A stretch of DNA of 64,000 bases from Nocardioides furvisabuli (GTDB lineage: Bacteria > Actinomycetota > Actinomycetes > Propionibacteriales > Nocardioidaceae), in contig NZ_JAIGQB010000006.1 in NCBI RefSeq assembly GCF_021083185.1, positions 124,001 through 188,000 on the forward strand, written 5' to 3'. The notes under the pieces are model-generated. The model saw nothing but the letters and a program-made list of their open reading frames with translations, did not search any database and was not told the origin of the DNA. Below, one piece after another: positions 42,501 through 52,202 of the stretch (position 1 is the first letter of the stretch; every line of letters starts with the position of its first letter). A program made the translations under genes and the position numbers.

Positions 42501-43484
42501 TCAGTCGCTGGGCCACTTCCTCCGCAGTCGTGGAACCAGCCATCGGTAGCCGAACGTCAGCATCAGGCTTCGTGCCATGGTGCGTCTGTCGCCAACGAGG
42601 CTCATCGCCTCCTTGGCCAGTCGTTTGCCAGCGATGTGGTCACCCATGGCATGAGCGACTTCGGAGCGGCGGCTCAGGAAGTAGGCCAGCCTCTTCCGCA
42701 CGATGCGCATCGAGGCCATGCGCTCCTCCGGATGGAGGGCTTGTCCGCTGATGTGTCCGAGTGCCTTCGCCTGCACGCGGATGGCACAGTCCAGGCGTGC
42801 GGCGGCCGCTCCGGCGTTCCGCTGGTCGCTCAGGCCAGCGACGACCCGATCGGTCGTGATGTCGACGAGCGGGGTGTTCAGCAGCGCAATGTCGTGCTTG
42901 CACGTCAGGTCGTAGAACAGAGCCGTATCCTCGGCAGCGACCATGTCTTCGTCGAAGCCCCCAGCATCGATCAGAACGTCCTTGCTGATCATGAGAGAGA
43001 CGACCAGTGGGTGGATCAGGGAGCGGGCGATGAACTCGACGGGCCGTGGATAGCTGCGGCACTCGTCGGCCGGCAGGTCCGGGTCGAGTTCAGCGATCCC
43101 GTCCGGCCGCTCTCCGCCCTCGGCGGCAACACCGGTGAAGCAGACGGAACTCCCGGTGGCCGACAGGCATCGCAGCTGAAGCTCGAGCTTCGTGGGGCGC
43201 CAGGTGTCGTCTGAGTCCAGGAAGGCGATCCAATGCCCCGTTGCCAGGTCGACACCTAGGTTCCGAGCGGCGCTGACACCGCCGTTCTTCTTCTTGACGT
43301 ATCGAACAATCGGGCTCTCAATGGCTTTCACGACGGACTCGGTGTCGTCCGTCGAGCCGTCGTCGATCACGAGCACCTCGTCGGGGGGAGCACTCTGGTC
43401 GAGCGCGCTCTCGACCGCCCGGCGTATGCAGTGAGCTCGGTTGTAGGTCGGGATCACCACCGAGACGCTGTCTGCCCGGCTCAC
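42501..43484 (-). CDS. Family 2 glycosyltransferase
   Basis: 327 residues from a GTG at 43484 with AAGGGA upstream; an ATG at 43547 would add a Pro/Arg-rich tail. The GT-A fold is plain: SVVIPTYNRAHCIRRAVESA, VLVIDDGSTDDTE, GVSAARNLGV and the DxD motif AFLDSDDTW. The C-terminal third is basic with alpha-helical content and no clear membrane span. Acceptor and sugar unknown. It is an isolated gene and appears somewhat less GC-rich than its neighbours, so transfer is possible. Confidence 0.88.
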   Translation of the reverse strand: MSRADSVSVVIPTYNRAHCIRRAVESALDQSAPPDEVLVIDDGSTDDTESVVKAIESPIVRYVKKKNGGVSAARNLGVDLATGHWIAFLDSDDTWRPTKLELQLRCLSATGSSVCFTGVAAEGGERPDGIAELDPDLPADECRSYPRPVEFIARSLIHPLVVSLMISKDVLIDAGGFDEDMVAAEDTALFYDLTCKHDIALLNTPLVDITTDRVVAGLSDQRNAGAAAARLDCAIRVQAKALGHISGQALHPEERMASMRIVRKRLAYFLSRRSEVAHAMGDHIAGKRLAKEAMSLVGDRRTMARSLMLTFGYRWLVPRLRRKWPSD

Positions 43485-43548
43485 GCCGGCATCCCTTGGG
43501 CCGGGGTGCCTCGTCCTCGACCGTCGGTGTCCCGGGCGAGGAGGCAAT

Positions 43549-43565
43549 GGGACGGGCCCCGTCCC
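43549..43565. promoter_or_regulatory. Perfect palindrome in the glycosyltransferase/methyltransferase gap
   Basis: GGGACGGG-C-CCCGTCCC, an 8-bp dyad with a single central base, lies 65 bp before the divergent glycosyltransferase start. It could be an operator or a short terminator; no partner protein is suggested. Confidence 0.35.
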
Positions 43566-43677
43566 TTCTGGCTTCTCACGCGCCCTACTATGCCCGGAAC
43601 TGCTGGGCCCGCGGACGGAAGCGGAGAATAGACTTGGATCCCGGCGCGGACGGCTCGGTCCGCCTGAGGTGAGCGCG

Positions 43678-43683
43678 TAGCCT
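43678..43683 (+). promoter_or_regulatory. -10 hexamer TAGCCT, probable leaderless methyltransferase gene
   Basis: TAGCCT ends seven bases before the GTG at 43691 with no Shine-Dalgarno. Confidence 0.5.
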
Positions 43684-43690
43684 CCCGGCC

Positions 43691-44482
43691 GTGGCTGAGG
43701 CTTTGTGGACAGGTGTGGCTCGGGCGTACGCGCAGAGCTTCGCGGGGTTGTGCGAGGGCGTGGTGCCGGAGGTCGTGGGTGGCTTCCCGGTCAGCGGCCG
43801 CCTCCTGGACGTCGGCTGCGGGACGGGCGCGCTCGTCGCGGAGGCGCGCGAGCGCGGACTCGAGGCGATCGGTGTCGAGCCGGACCCGGAGATGGCGGCC
43901 CTCGCGACGGAGCGGCTGGGCGACGACGTCGTGGCCGGTGGCCTTCCGGACCTGCCCTTCGCCGATGACGGCTTCGACGCCGTGACGGCCGGCTTCGTGC
44001 TCAACCACGTCGATGACCCCCGCGCAGGCGCGCGCGAGCTGGCTCGTGTCGCCGCGCCGGGCGGGATGGTGCGCGCGACGATCTGGGGGCGTACGCCGCC
44101 GCCGCAGGGTGTGATGTGGAACGGGCTCCTCGACGAGGCCGGCGCCGAGCGCCCACCCGCGCCTCGTCTGCCGGAGGAGCGGGACTTCGATCGCTCGCCC
44201 CGCGGGCTCGCAGGGCTGATGGAGGAGGCCGGGCTCGCCGTGACCGAAGCCCGCACCCTGGCGTGGACGTGGCGCGTGGCGCCCGACGACCTGTGGGCGG
44301 GTCTCACCACCGTCGGCAACTTCGGCGTGGTGTGGCGGGCCCAGCCCGAGGACGTGCGAACCCGCCTGCGCACGGCGTACGACGCGCTGGGTGCGCCGTG
44401 GCGCGAGGATCGGGACCAGGACGGGGACTTCGCCTTCGACGTCGAGTGCGTCCTCGTCGAGGCGCGCGTGCCGCGGTCCTAG
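43691..44482 (+). CDS. SAM-dependent class I methyltransferase
   Basis: 263 residues from a GTG at 43691. Motif [16 protein letters not shown], motif II ([10 protein letters not shown]), [21 protein letters not shown] and the post-motif [13 protein letters not shown] define a Rossmann methyltransferase of the UbiE/Methyltransf_11 type. The substrate is not evident. It lies 31 bp before thyA in the same direction but has its own probable leaderless promoter, as does thyA. Confidence 0.87.
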   Translation: MAEALWTGVARAYAQSFAGLCEGVVPEVVGGFPVSGRLLDVGCGTGALVAEARERGLEAIGVEPDPEMAALATERLGDDVVAGGLPDLPFADDGFDAVTAGFVLNHVDDPRAGARELARVAAPGGMVRATIWGRTPPPQGVMWNGLLDEAGAERPPAPRLPEERDFDRSPRGLAGLMEEAGLAVTEARTLAWTWRVAPDDLWAGLTTVGNFGVVWRAQPEDVRTRLRTAYDALGAPWREDRDQDGDFAFDVECVLVEARVPRS

Positions 44483-44501
44483 GAGGGGTCGCCGGACGTC
44501 G

Positions 44502-44507
44502 TACAGT
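44502..44507 (+). promoter_or_regulatory. -10 hexamer TACAGT, probable leaderless thyA
   Basis: TACAGT ends six bases before the GTG at 44514 with no Shine-Dalgarno. Confidence 0.55.
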
Positions 44508-44513
44508 CGTCCC

Positions 44514-45308
44514 GTGCGCGCCTACCTCGACCTGCTCCAGCGGATCCTCGACGAGGGAGTGGAGAAGAGCGACCGCACCGGCACCGGGACGCTGAGCGTC
44601 TTCGGCCACCAGATGCGCTTCGACCTCGCCGAGGGGTTCCCGCTCGTGACGACCAAGAAGGTGCACACCCGGTCGGTCTTCGGCGAGCTGCTGTGGTTCC
44701 TGCGCGGCGACACCAACGTGAAGTGGCTCCAGGACCGCGGCATCACCATCTGGGACGAGTGGGCCGACGACGACGGCGACCTCGGCCCGGTCTACGGCCA
44801 CCAGTGGCGCTCGTGGCCCACGCCCGACGGCCGCCACGTCGACCAGGTCGCGCGCCTGGTCGAGGGCATCCGCACCGACCCCGACTCGCGCCGCCACATC
44901 GTCTCGGCGTGGAACGTCGCCGACGTCGACGACATGGCGCTGCCGCCGTGCCACACCCTCTTCCAGTTCTACGTGGCAGAGGAGAGGCTCTCCTGCCAGC
45001 TCTACCAGCGCTCGGCCGACACCTTCCTCGGCGTGCCCTTCAACATCGCGTCCTACGCCCTGCTGACGCACATGGTCGCGCAGGTGACCGGTCTCGAGGT
45101 GGGGGAGTTCGTGCACACGATGGGCGACGCCCACCTCTACCTCAACCACGTCGAGCAGGCCCGGCTCCAGCTCGCCCGCGACCCGCGGCCGCTGCCGCGC
45201 CTCGTGCTCGATCCCACGGTCACCGAGATCGACGGTTTCGACCTCGAGCACATCGCCGTCGAGGGCTACGACCCCCACCCGGGCATCAAGGCGCCCATTG
45301 CAGTCTGA
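44514..45308 (+). CDS. thyA: Thymidylate synthase
   Basis: 264 residues, the standard bacterial length. It methylates dUMP to dTMP with methylene-tetrahydrofolate. Active-site Cys in [31 protein letters not shown] and HLYLNHVEQ complete the dUMP and folate sites. The next gene is dihydrofolate reductase, which regenerates the folate, nine bases on. A short-leader -10 (TACAGT) precedes the GTG. Confidence 0.97.
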   Translation: MRAYLDLLQRILDEGVEKSDRTGTGTLSVFGHQMRFDLAEGFPLVTTKKVHTRSVFGELLWFLRGDTNVKWLQDRGITIWDEWADDDGDLGPVYGHQWRSWPTPDGRHVDQVARLVEGIRTDPDSRRHIVSAWNVADVDDMALPPCHTLFQFYVAEERLSCQLYQRSADTFLGVPFNIASYALLTHMVAQVTGLEVGEFVHTMGDAHLYLNHVEQARLQLARDPRPLPRLVLDPTVTEIDGFDLEHIAVEGYDPHPGIKAPIAV

Positions 45309-45317
45309 GGAGGCACC

Positions 45318-45818
45318 GTGACCGGTCCGCGTCCAGATCAACGTGTCGTGCTGGTCGCCGCGCACGCCCGCAACCGCGTCATCGGCAACGGCCCCGACAT
45401 CCCGTGGCGGCTCCCCGGCGAGCAGGCGCAGTTCAAGGAGCTGACCTGGGGGCACACCCTGCTGATGGGCCGCACGACCTTCGAGTCGATCGGCCGGCCG
45501 CTGCCGGGGCGTACGACGATCGTGCTGACCCGCCACGCCGACTGGTCCCACGAGGGCGTGCTGGTCGCGCACACCGTCGACGAGGCGCTCGACCTCGCCT
45601 CGCAGCAGGCCGGCGACCTGATGGTCGCCGGCGGGGGAGAGGTCTACGCCGCGCTCCTGCCCCACGCCACCCACCAGGTGCTGACCGAGGTGGACCTCGA
45701 GCCAGCGGGGGACGTGCACTACCCGCAGTACGCCGCCGGGGACTGGGTGGAGACCGCCCGCGAGAGCTTCGACGGCTACGAGCGCGTCTGGCTCGAGCGG
45801 ATGGACCCCGCGGCATGA
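45318..45818 (+). CDS. folA: Dihydrofolate reductase
   Basis: 166 residues from a GTG at 45318 with GAGGCAC upstream. Marks: VLVAAHARNRVIGNGPDIPWRLP, HTLLMGRTTFESIGRPLPGR and the NADPH loop MVAGGGEVYAALLP. It reduces dihydrofolate made by ThyA. The stop overlaps the gntR ATG (ATGA), so three genes form thyA-folA-gntR. Confidence 0.96.
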   Translation: MTGPRPDQRVVLVAAHARNRVIGNGPDIPWRLPGEQAQFKELTWGHTLLMGRTTFESIGRPLPGRTTIVLTRHADWSHEGVLVAHTVDEALDLASQQAGDLMVAGGGEVYAALLPHATHQVLTEVDLEPAGDVHYPQYAAGDWVETARESFDGYERVWLERMDPAA

Positions 45819-46168
45819 AGCTCGCCGTCGACCCGACCTCGGGGGTGCCGCCCTTCGAGCAGGTTCGGGAGGCGATCCGTGGCCAGGTCGACGCAGGGGT
45901 CCTGGAGCCGGGCTTCCGCCTGCCGCCCGTCCGGTCGCTCGCGGCCGAGCTCGACCTCGCCACCAACACCGTCGCCCGGGCCTACAAGGAGCTCGAGGCG
46001 CTCGGTGTCGTCGAGACCCGCGGTCGCGCCGGCACGTTCGTCGCGGGCCGTGGCGTGGAGCGATCGCTGCGCGAGGCCGCGGCGTCGTACGCCGCCACGG
46101 TGCGCACGCTGGGTGTGTCCGAGGCCGACGCCCTCGAGGCCGCTCGCCGCGCGCTCGCTTCCGGCTGA
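45815..46168 (+). CDS. GntR-family transcriptional regulator (YtrA-like, short)
   Basis: 117 residues. A winged-helix domain: PPFEQVREAIRGQVDAGVL, LPPVRSLAAELDLATNTVAR and AYKELEALGVVETRGRAGTF. The C-terminal tail is only about 40 residues, typical of YtrA-type regulators rather than FadR/HutC. YtrA proteins usually control a neighbouring ABC transporter, but none adjoins here; translational coupling to folA is unusual and may only reflect order. Confidence 0.9.
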   Translation: MKLAVDPTSGVPPFEQVREAIRGQVDAGVLEPGFRLPPVRSLAAELDLATNTVARAYKELEALGVVETRGRAGTFVAGRGVERSLREAAASYAATVRTLGVSEADALEAARRALASG

Positions 46169-46356
46169 CGCCCTCGCCGCGCGGCCGTCCCGCGCGTGCG
46201 CGACCTCACATCGGACTGGCCGGGTGCGCTGGAATGCCGACGCCGCAGACCTCGTTGCACCCGCCAGCTGGCTCCGCATCATGCCCCCGGGCCTCACCCC
46301 TTGCCGCTGCGAGCGGCCTTACGCCGAGAGGCGGCTGACGGACCGGCGAGCAGCAC

Positions 46357-46400
46357 CACGCAGCCACCCGCGGGTAAGCCCCGGCCAGGGTGGCTGCGTG
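46357..46400 (+). terminator. Strong hairpin between gntR and the Nudix gene
   Basis: CACGCAGCCACCC (46357-46369) pairs perfectly with GGGTGGCTGCGTG (46388-46400), a 13-bp stem with an 18-nt loop. No T-run follows. It may end the thyA-folA-gntR transcript; it lies only 33 bp before the Nudix start, so a leader structure is possible too. Confidence 0.55.
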
Positions 46401-46432
46401 CTGTCCAGTCCGTCCGTGGCAGGCTCGCGGAC

Positions 46433-46837
46433 GTGGAACCGGTCGCTGACATCGTGGTCGCCGCCGTCGCCCTGGTGCGCGACGGGCACGTGCTGACGGT
46501 CCGCAAGCGCGGGACCGAGCGGTTCATGCTCGTCGGCGGCAAGCTCGAGCCGGGGGAGTCGGCGTACGACGCCGCGCTCCGCGAGGCGCGCGAGGAGGTC
46601 GGCCTGGTGCTGGCGTCGGCGACGCTGCTGGGCGAGTTCCTCTCAGAGGCGGCCAACGAGCCGGGGCACACCCTGCACTCGACGGTGTTCTGGGTGGAGT
46701 CCGACGCTGAGCCGGTGGCCGCGGCGGAGATCGCGGAGGTGCGGTGGACCCCGGTGACCGACCACCCCGACGACCTCGCTCCGATGCTCGAGCACCACGT
46801 GCTCCCGATGATCCGCGCCACGTCGACGACTCCCTGA
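46433..46837 (+). CDS. Nudix hydrolase
   Basis: 134 residues from a GTG at 46433. The Nudix box is complete: GGKLEPGESAYDAALREARE EVGL (G-x5-E-x7-REUxEExGU). MutT-like enzymes hydrolyse nucleoside diphosphate derivatives such as oxidised dNTPs or nucleotide sugars; the substrate is not evident. VRKRGTERFMLVGGKLEPGE in the N-terminal half recalls the 8-oxo-dGTPase-like group. The start is uncertain by a few codons. Confidence 0.88.
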   Translation: MEPVADIVVAAVALVRDGHVLTVRKRGTERFMLVGGKLEPGESAYDAALREAREEVGLVLASATLLGEFLSEAANEPGHTLHSTVFWVESDAEPVAAAEIAEVRWTPVTDHPDDLAPMLEHHVLPMIRATSTTP

Positions 46838-46868
46838 CCTGGCGACACCGGGCCGGGGTCGGATGCAG

Positions 46869-47678
46869 CTAGGCGCGGTCCTCGAAGACGGCCAGCTGGT
46901 CGCGCCAGCCGTCGACCATGTCGGTGGTGCGCGTGTGCCCGCGCCGATCGTCGTACGCCGCACACGCAGCGCGCACCCGTGCGAAGGTCTCGCGCAGCGC
47001 GTCCGCGTCGCCGTCGAGCGAGCGCTCGACCAGCCCGAGCAGCTCGTCGGCGGGCCAGTCCTCGAGCGGGTGCGTGCGCAGCTCCCACGCCAGGTACTTG
47101 TTGTAGGGGCGCACCCGCCCGGCCATCGTGAAGACCACGTCGAGCAGCCACGGCACCGACTCGGCGGCGTCCAGCCGTGCCTCGAGCGAGCGCCCGTCGC
47201 GGACGCTCTTCAGCGCGCGGTAGGCGAAGTTCACCCAGCCGTCGAGCCGGTCGTGCTCGATCAGCACCGCGTCGGCCTCCTCGGGCGTCACCGTCGCGAG
47301 GCGGCGTACGGCTGCCGCCAGCTCGCCGCCGGTGCGGTCGAGCAGCACCGGGGCCCACGCGTAGGACCAGCGGGACCACCAGTGCTCGGTGCCGAAGGGC
47401 GGGACGGTCGTGAGCTCGGACCAGGAGTCGACGATCTCGTCCACCTCGGGGGACTTGTCGGTCGAGCGCCCTTCCGCGGCGTCGTCGGTGAGCACGACCA
47501 CCACGTCGAGGTCGGAGCGCTCGGTGGCGAGGCCACGGGCGGCCGAGCCGCTGAGCACGAGACCGAGGAGGTCGTCCCCGTGCGCCGCGTCGTTGCGCTC
47601 GGCCAGGGCGGAGATCGTGTCCCGCTGCCCGGCGGTGAGCCAGGCGGGAAGATCGAGGACCAGCGTCACGCCGGTCAT
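46869..47678 (-). CDS. Nucleotidyltransferase-domain protein (aminoglycoside adenylyltransferase-like)
   Basis: 269 residues. The polymerase-beta-type motif LSGSAARGLATERSDLDVVVVL gives GS and the two metal-binding Asp residues. The C-terminal part is helical (FTMAGRVRPYNKYLAWELRTH). Similar proteins adenylylate small molecules or act as antitoxin-type MNT domains; no partner toxin is nearby. It is divergent from dapA. Confidence 0.82.
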   Translation of the reverse strand: MTGVTLVLDLPAWLTAGQRDTISALAERNDAAHGDDLLGLVLSGSAARGLATERSDLDVVVVLTDDAAEGRSTDKSPEVDEIVDSWSELTTVPPFGTEHWWSRWSYAWAPVLLDRTGGELAAAVRRLATVTPEEADAVLIEHDRLDGWVNFAYRALKSVRDGRSLEARLDAAESVPWLLDVVFTMAGRVRPYNKYLAWELRTHPLEDWPADELLGLVERSLDGDADALRETFARVRAACAAYDDRRGHTRTTDMVDGWRDQLAVFEDRA

Positions 47679-47738
47679 GCTCGCACGACCGGCGGCGCCT
47701 CGCGTGTCGCCGCCGACGACTCGGGGCCGGGGGAGCGA

Positions 47739-47744
47739 TAACCT
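47739..47744 (+). promoter_or_regulatory. -10 hexamer TAACCT, probable leaderless dapA
   Basis: TAACCT ends six bases before the GTG at 47751 with no Shine-Dalgarno. Confidence 0.55.
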
Positions 47745-47750
47745 TCGCAC

Positions 47751-48641
47751 GTGAGTACCCATGTCCCGTTCGGCCGGCTGCTGACCGCGATGGCCACTGC
47801 CTTCCACGAGGACGGCACCGTCGACCTCGACGCCACGGCGCGCATCGCCGCCCACCTCGTCGAGCACGGCAACGACGGCCTCGTCGTGAGCGGCACGACG
47901 GGGGAGAGCCCCACCACCTCGGTCGCCGAGGACGGGGAGATCCTGCGCGCGGTGCACGGCGCCGTGGGTGATCGCGCCGTCGTGGTCGCGGGCGTCGGCA
48001 CCAACTCCACCGCCCACTCCGTCGAGCTCGCCGAGCAGGCGGCCAAGGTCGGTGTCGACGGCGTGCTGCTCGTCAGCCCCTACTACAACAAGCCCGGCCA
48101 GGTCGGCCTGCGCCACCACTTCAGCGCGGTGGCCGAGGCCACCGACCTGCCGGTGATGCTCTACGACGTGCCGGGCCGCACCGCGACGACGATCGAGCTC
48201 GAGACCTACGAGGCGATGCGCCGCTACGACCACGTCACGTCGGTCAAGGAGGCCACCGGTCTCCTGGCCCGCACCGCCCAGCTCGTCGACATGGGCTACG
48301 CGGTCTACTCCGGCGACGACGCCAACACCCTCGGCTACCTCGCCTACGGCGGGGTCGGCCTGGTCTCCGTCGTCGCCCACGCCGCCGGCGACCAGCTGGC
48401 GTCCATGCTCAGCGCCTGGGCGGACGGCGACCACGCCGAGGCCCTGCGGATCCACACCTCGCTCATCCCGGCCTTCGACGCCGTGATGGGCGTGCCCAAC
48501 TACGGAGCCACCACCGCCAAGGCAGCCCTCGAGCTCCTCGGCGTGCTCGACAACCGCCGCGTCCGCGGCCCACTGGTCGCCCTGGACGACGACGAGGTCA
48601 CCGCGCTCCGCGTGGGGCTCGCCGCCGCCGGCCTCCTGTGA
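47751..48641 (+). CDS. dapA: 4-hydroxy-tetrahydrodipicolinate synthase
   Basis: 296 residues from a GTG at 47751. It condenses pyruvate and aspartate semialdehyde in lysine/diaminopimelate synthesis. Schiff-base Lys in TSVKEATG, Tyr in MLYDVPGRT, and the substrate loop VVSGTTGESPT are present. RNase J follows 31 bp downstream, the conserved actinobacterial dapA-rnj order (Rv2753c-Rv2752c). Confidence 0.97.
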   Translation: MSTHVPFGRLLTAMATAFHEDGTVDLDATARIAAHLVEHGNDGLVVSGTTGESPTTSVAEDGEILRAVHGAVGDRAVVVAGVGTNSTAHSVELAEQAAKVGVDGVLLVSPYYNKPGQVGLRHHFSAVAEATDLPVMLYDVPGRTATTIELETYEAMRRYDHVTSVKEATGLLARTAQLVDMGYAVYSGDDANTLGYLAYGGVGLVSVVAHAAGDQLASMLSAWADGDHAEALRIHTSLIPAFDAVMGVPNYGATTAKAALELLGVLDNRRVRGPLVALDDDEVTALRVGLAAAGLL

Positions 48642-48672
48642 GAACCACCCTCCTCACGAACGAAGGAAACCC

Positions 48673-50358
<1,686 letters not shown>

Positions 50359-50417
50359 GCGCCCTAGAGTCCGTCACGGGGCTGGAGGGCACCGAACGAC
50401 CTCGTGGGGAGGTGGGC

Positions 50418-52202
50418 ATGCCGCGCAACCAGGGCGCGCTGAGTCGTCTGGCCGAGCTGATGCGACGCGTCAACTCGTCCACCGACACCGAGGTGATCCT
50501 CGAGGAGATCGCGCACGGCGTGGTCGACGTCCTCGGCTACGGCGTCGCGGCGATCGCCCGGCTCGAGGGCGACGTGCTGGTGATGACCAACGTCGCCGGC
50601 CCGCCCGACGTCGTCGCGCAGATCCTGCACCGCCGCACCCCGGCCGAGCAGATCCTCGACGAGTTCCGAGAAGCCGACCGGTGGGGCATCCTGCGCTTCG
50701 TCCCCGCCGGCCGGATGTCGGAGTCGCGACTGCGCGCCGCCTGGATCCCCGAGGTCGAGCCCAGCGACGACCCGGACGCCTGGCACCCCCAGCACGCGCT
50801 CTACGCCCCGCTCTACTCCGCCGGCGGCGAGCTCCTCGGCAACATGGCCGTCGACCTGCCTGCCGACGGCCGGGTGCCGGACGAGGCCGACCGCGAGCTG
50901 CTGGAGATGTTCGCCGTGCAGGCCGGCGTGGCCCTGTCCAACGCCCGCGAGCGCGAGCGACTCACCGACCGCGCCCGCCTCGACCGGATGCTGACCTCGG
51001 TCGCGGCGGCCGGCGCCGGCGTCCAGGGCGGGCTCGCCCAGGCGGTGACGACGGCGGTGGAGGCGGTCGCGGAGGCGCTCGGCACCACCCAGGCCGTCGT
51101 ACGCACCTTCCCGAGCGACGCCCAGGGCCACCAGATCGGCGTGGGCACCCCGCGTCCCTTCACCCCCGACCACGACGTGCCGCAGATCCGCCAGGACCTC
51201 GCCGCGCTCGACGACCTGCCCGTGCTGGTCGAGCTGGGGCTCCACGACGTCACGTCGGTGCGGCTGCCGACCAGCATCGAGCCGATGCAGCAGCTGATGC
51301 GAGCGCTGCGCGTCCAGCGTGCCCTCGTGTGCCCGCTCGTCTCGCGGGACGACCTCGTCGGCTACCTCGTGCTCGGTTTCGCTCGCAACGCCCGACCGCT
51401 GACCCTGTCGGAGGCCGACGCCGTGCTGGAGGTGGGGCGTCTGCTCGCGCAGGCGGTGCGCGCCTCCCGCGTCCTGGAGACCGAGCAACGCCTGGTCCAG
51501 GAGCTGCGCGAGCTCGCGCGCTACCGCAGCGAGCTGATCGCGACGATCTCCCACGAGCTCAAGACCCCGCTCACCGCGATCCTCGGCCACGCCGAGCTGA
51601 TCGCCGACCGCCACCCGGACATGACGTCGCTGGACGCGATCATCCGCAACGCCCAGCGCCTGAACAACCTGGTCGCCAACCTCCTGCACTACTCCCGCAT
51701 CCAGGGTCGCCGCGAGACGGTGCGCCGCGCGGTCGACCTCGCCGAGCTGTGCGAGGCGAGCGTCGACCTGCTCAGCATCCGGGCGAAGCAGGCGGGCGTC
51801 GGGCTGGCCTTCGAGCGCACCGGGACGGCCCCGGTCGTGGTGTTCGGCGACCCCGAGGAGCTTGCTCGGGTCATCGACAACATGGTCGACAACGCCGTGA
51901 AGTACACGCCCGAGGACGGTTCGGTCACGGTGTCGATGGAGGTGGGCGAGGACGAGGTGAGCATCGAGGTCACCGACACCGGCATCGGCATCTCGTCGGC
52001 CGACCAGGGCCACGTCTTCTCGGCCTTCCACCGCTCCACCAACCCCAACGCGCTCTCCGTGCCGGGCACCGGCCTCGGCCTGCCGATCGCCCAGCGGATC
52101 GCGGAGTCCCACGGCGGCACGCTCTCGGTGAGGTCCGAGCTCGGCCACGGCAGCACCTTCCGCTTCACCCTGCCGCTGCGCTCCCTGCGAGAGCAGGGCT
52201 GA
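50418..52202 (+). CDS. GAF-domain sensor histidine kinase (soluble, orphan)
   Basis: 594 residues from the ATG at 50418, with GGGGAGG five bases upstream. Two GAF-like segments (about 20-170 and 190-350) precede the kinase core: H-box ATISHELKTPLTAILGHAEL (His near 378), N-box IDNMVDNAVKYTPEDGS, G-boxes DTGIGIS and GTGLGLPIA. There is no membrane span and no adjacent response regulator. GAF domains can bind haem or small ligands (as in DosS/DosT), but ligand residues cannot be confirmed. It is convergent with cydDC, its end overlapping by 38 bp. Confidence 0.9.
   Translation: MPRNQGALSRLAELMRRVNSSTDTEVILEEIAHGVVDVLGYGVAAIARLEGDVLVMTNVAGPPDVVAQILHRRTPAEQILDEFREADRWGILRFVPAGRMSESRLRAAWIPEVEPSDDPDAWHPQHALYAPLYSAGGELLGNMAVDLPADGRVPDEADRELLEMFAVQAGVALSNARERERLTDRARLDRMLTSVAAAGAGVQGGLAQAVTTAVEAVAEALGTTQAVVRTFPSDAQGHQIGVGTPRPFTPDHDVPQIRQDLAALDDLPVLVELGLHDVTSVRLPTSIEPMQQLMRALRVQRALVCPLVSRDDLVGYLVLGFARNARPLTLSEADAVLEVGRLLAQAVRASRVLETEQRLVQELRELARYRSELIATISHELKTPLTAILGHAELIADRHPDMTSLDAIIRNAQRLNNLVANLLHYSRIQGRRETVRRAVDLAELCEASVDLLSIRAKQAGVGLAFERTGTAPVVVFGDPEELARVIDNMVDNAVKYTPEDGSVTVSMEVGEDEVSIEVTDTGIGISSADQGHVFSAFHRSTNPNALSVPGTGLGLPIAQRIAESHGGTLSVRSELGHGSTFRFTLPLRSLREQG

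Noticed and set aside
46869..47678. Toxin-antitoxin (MNT/HEPN) pair
   Set aside because: The nucleotidyltransferase has no small HEPN partner beside it; the divergent neighbour is dapA.
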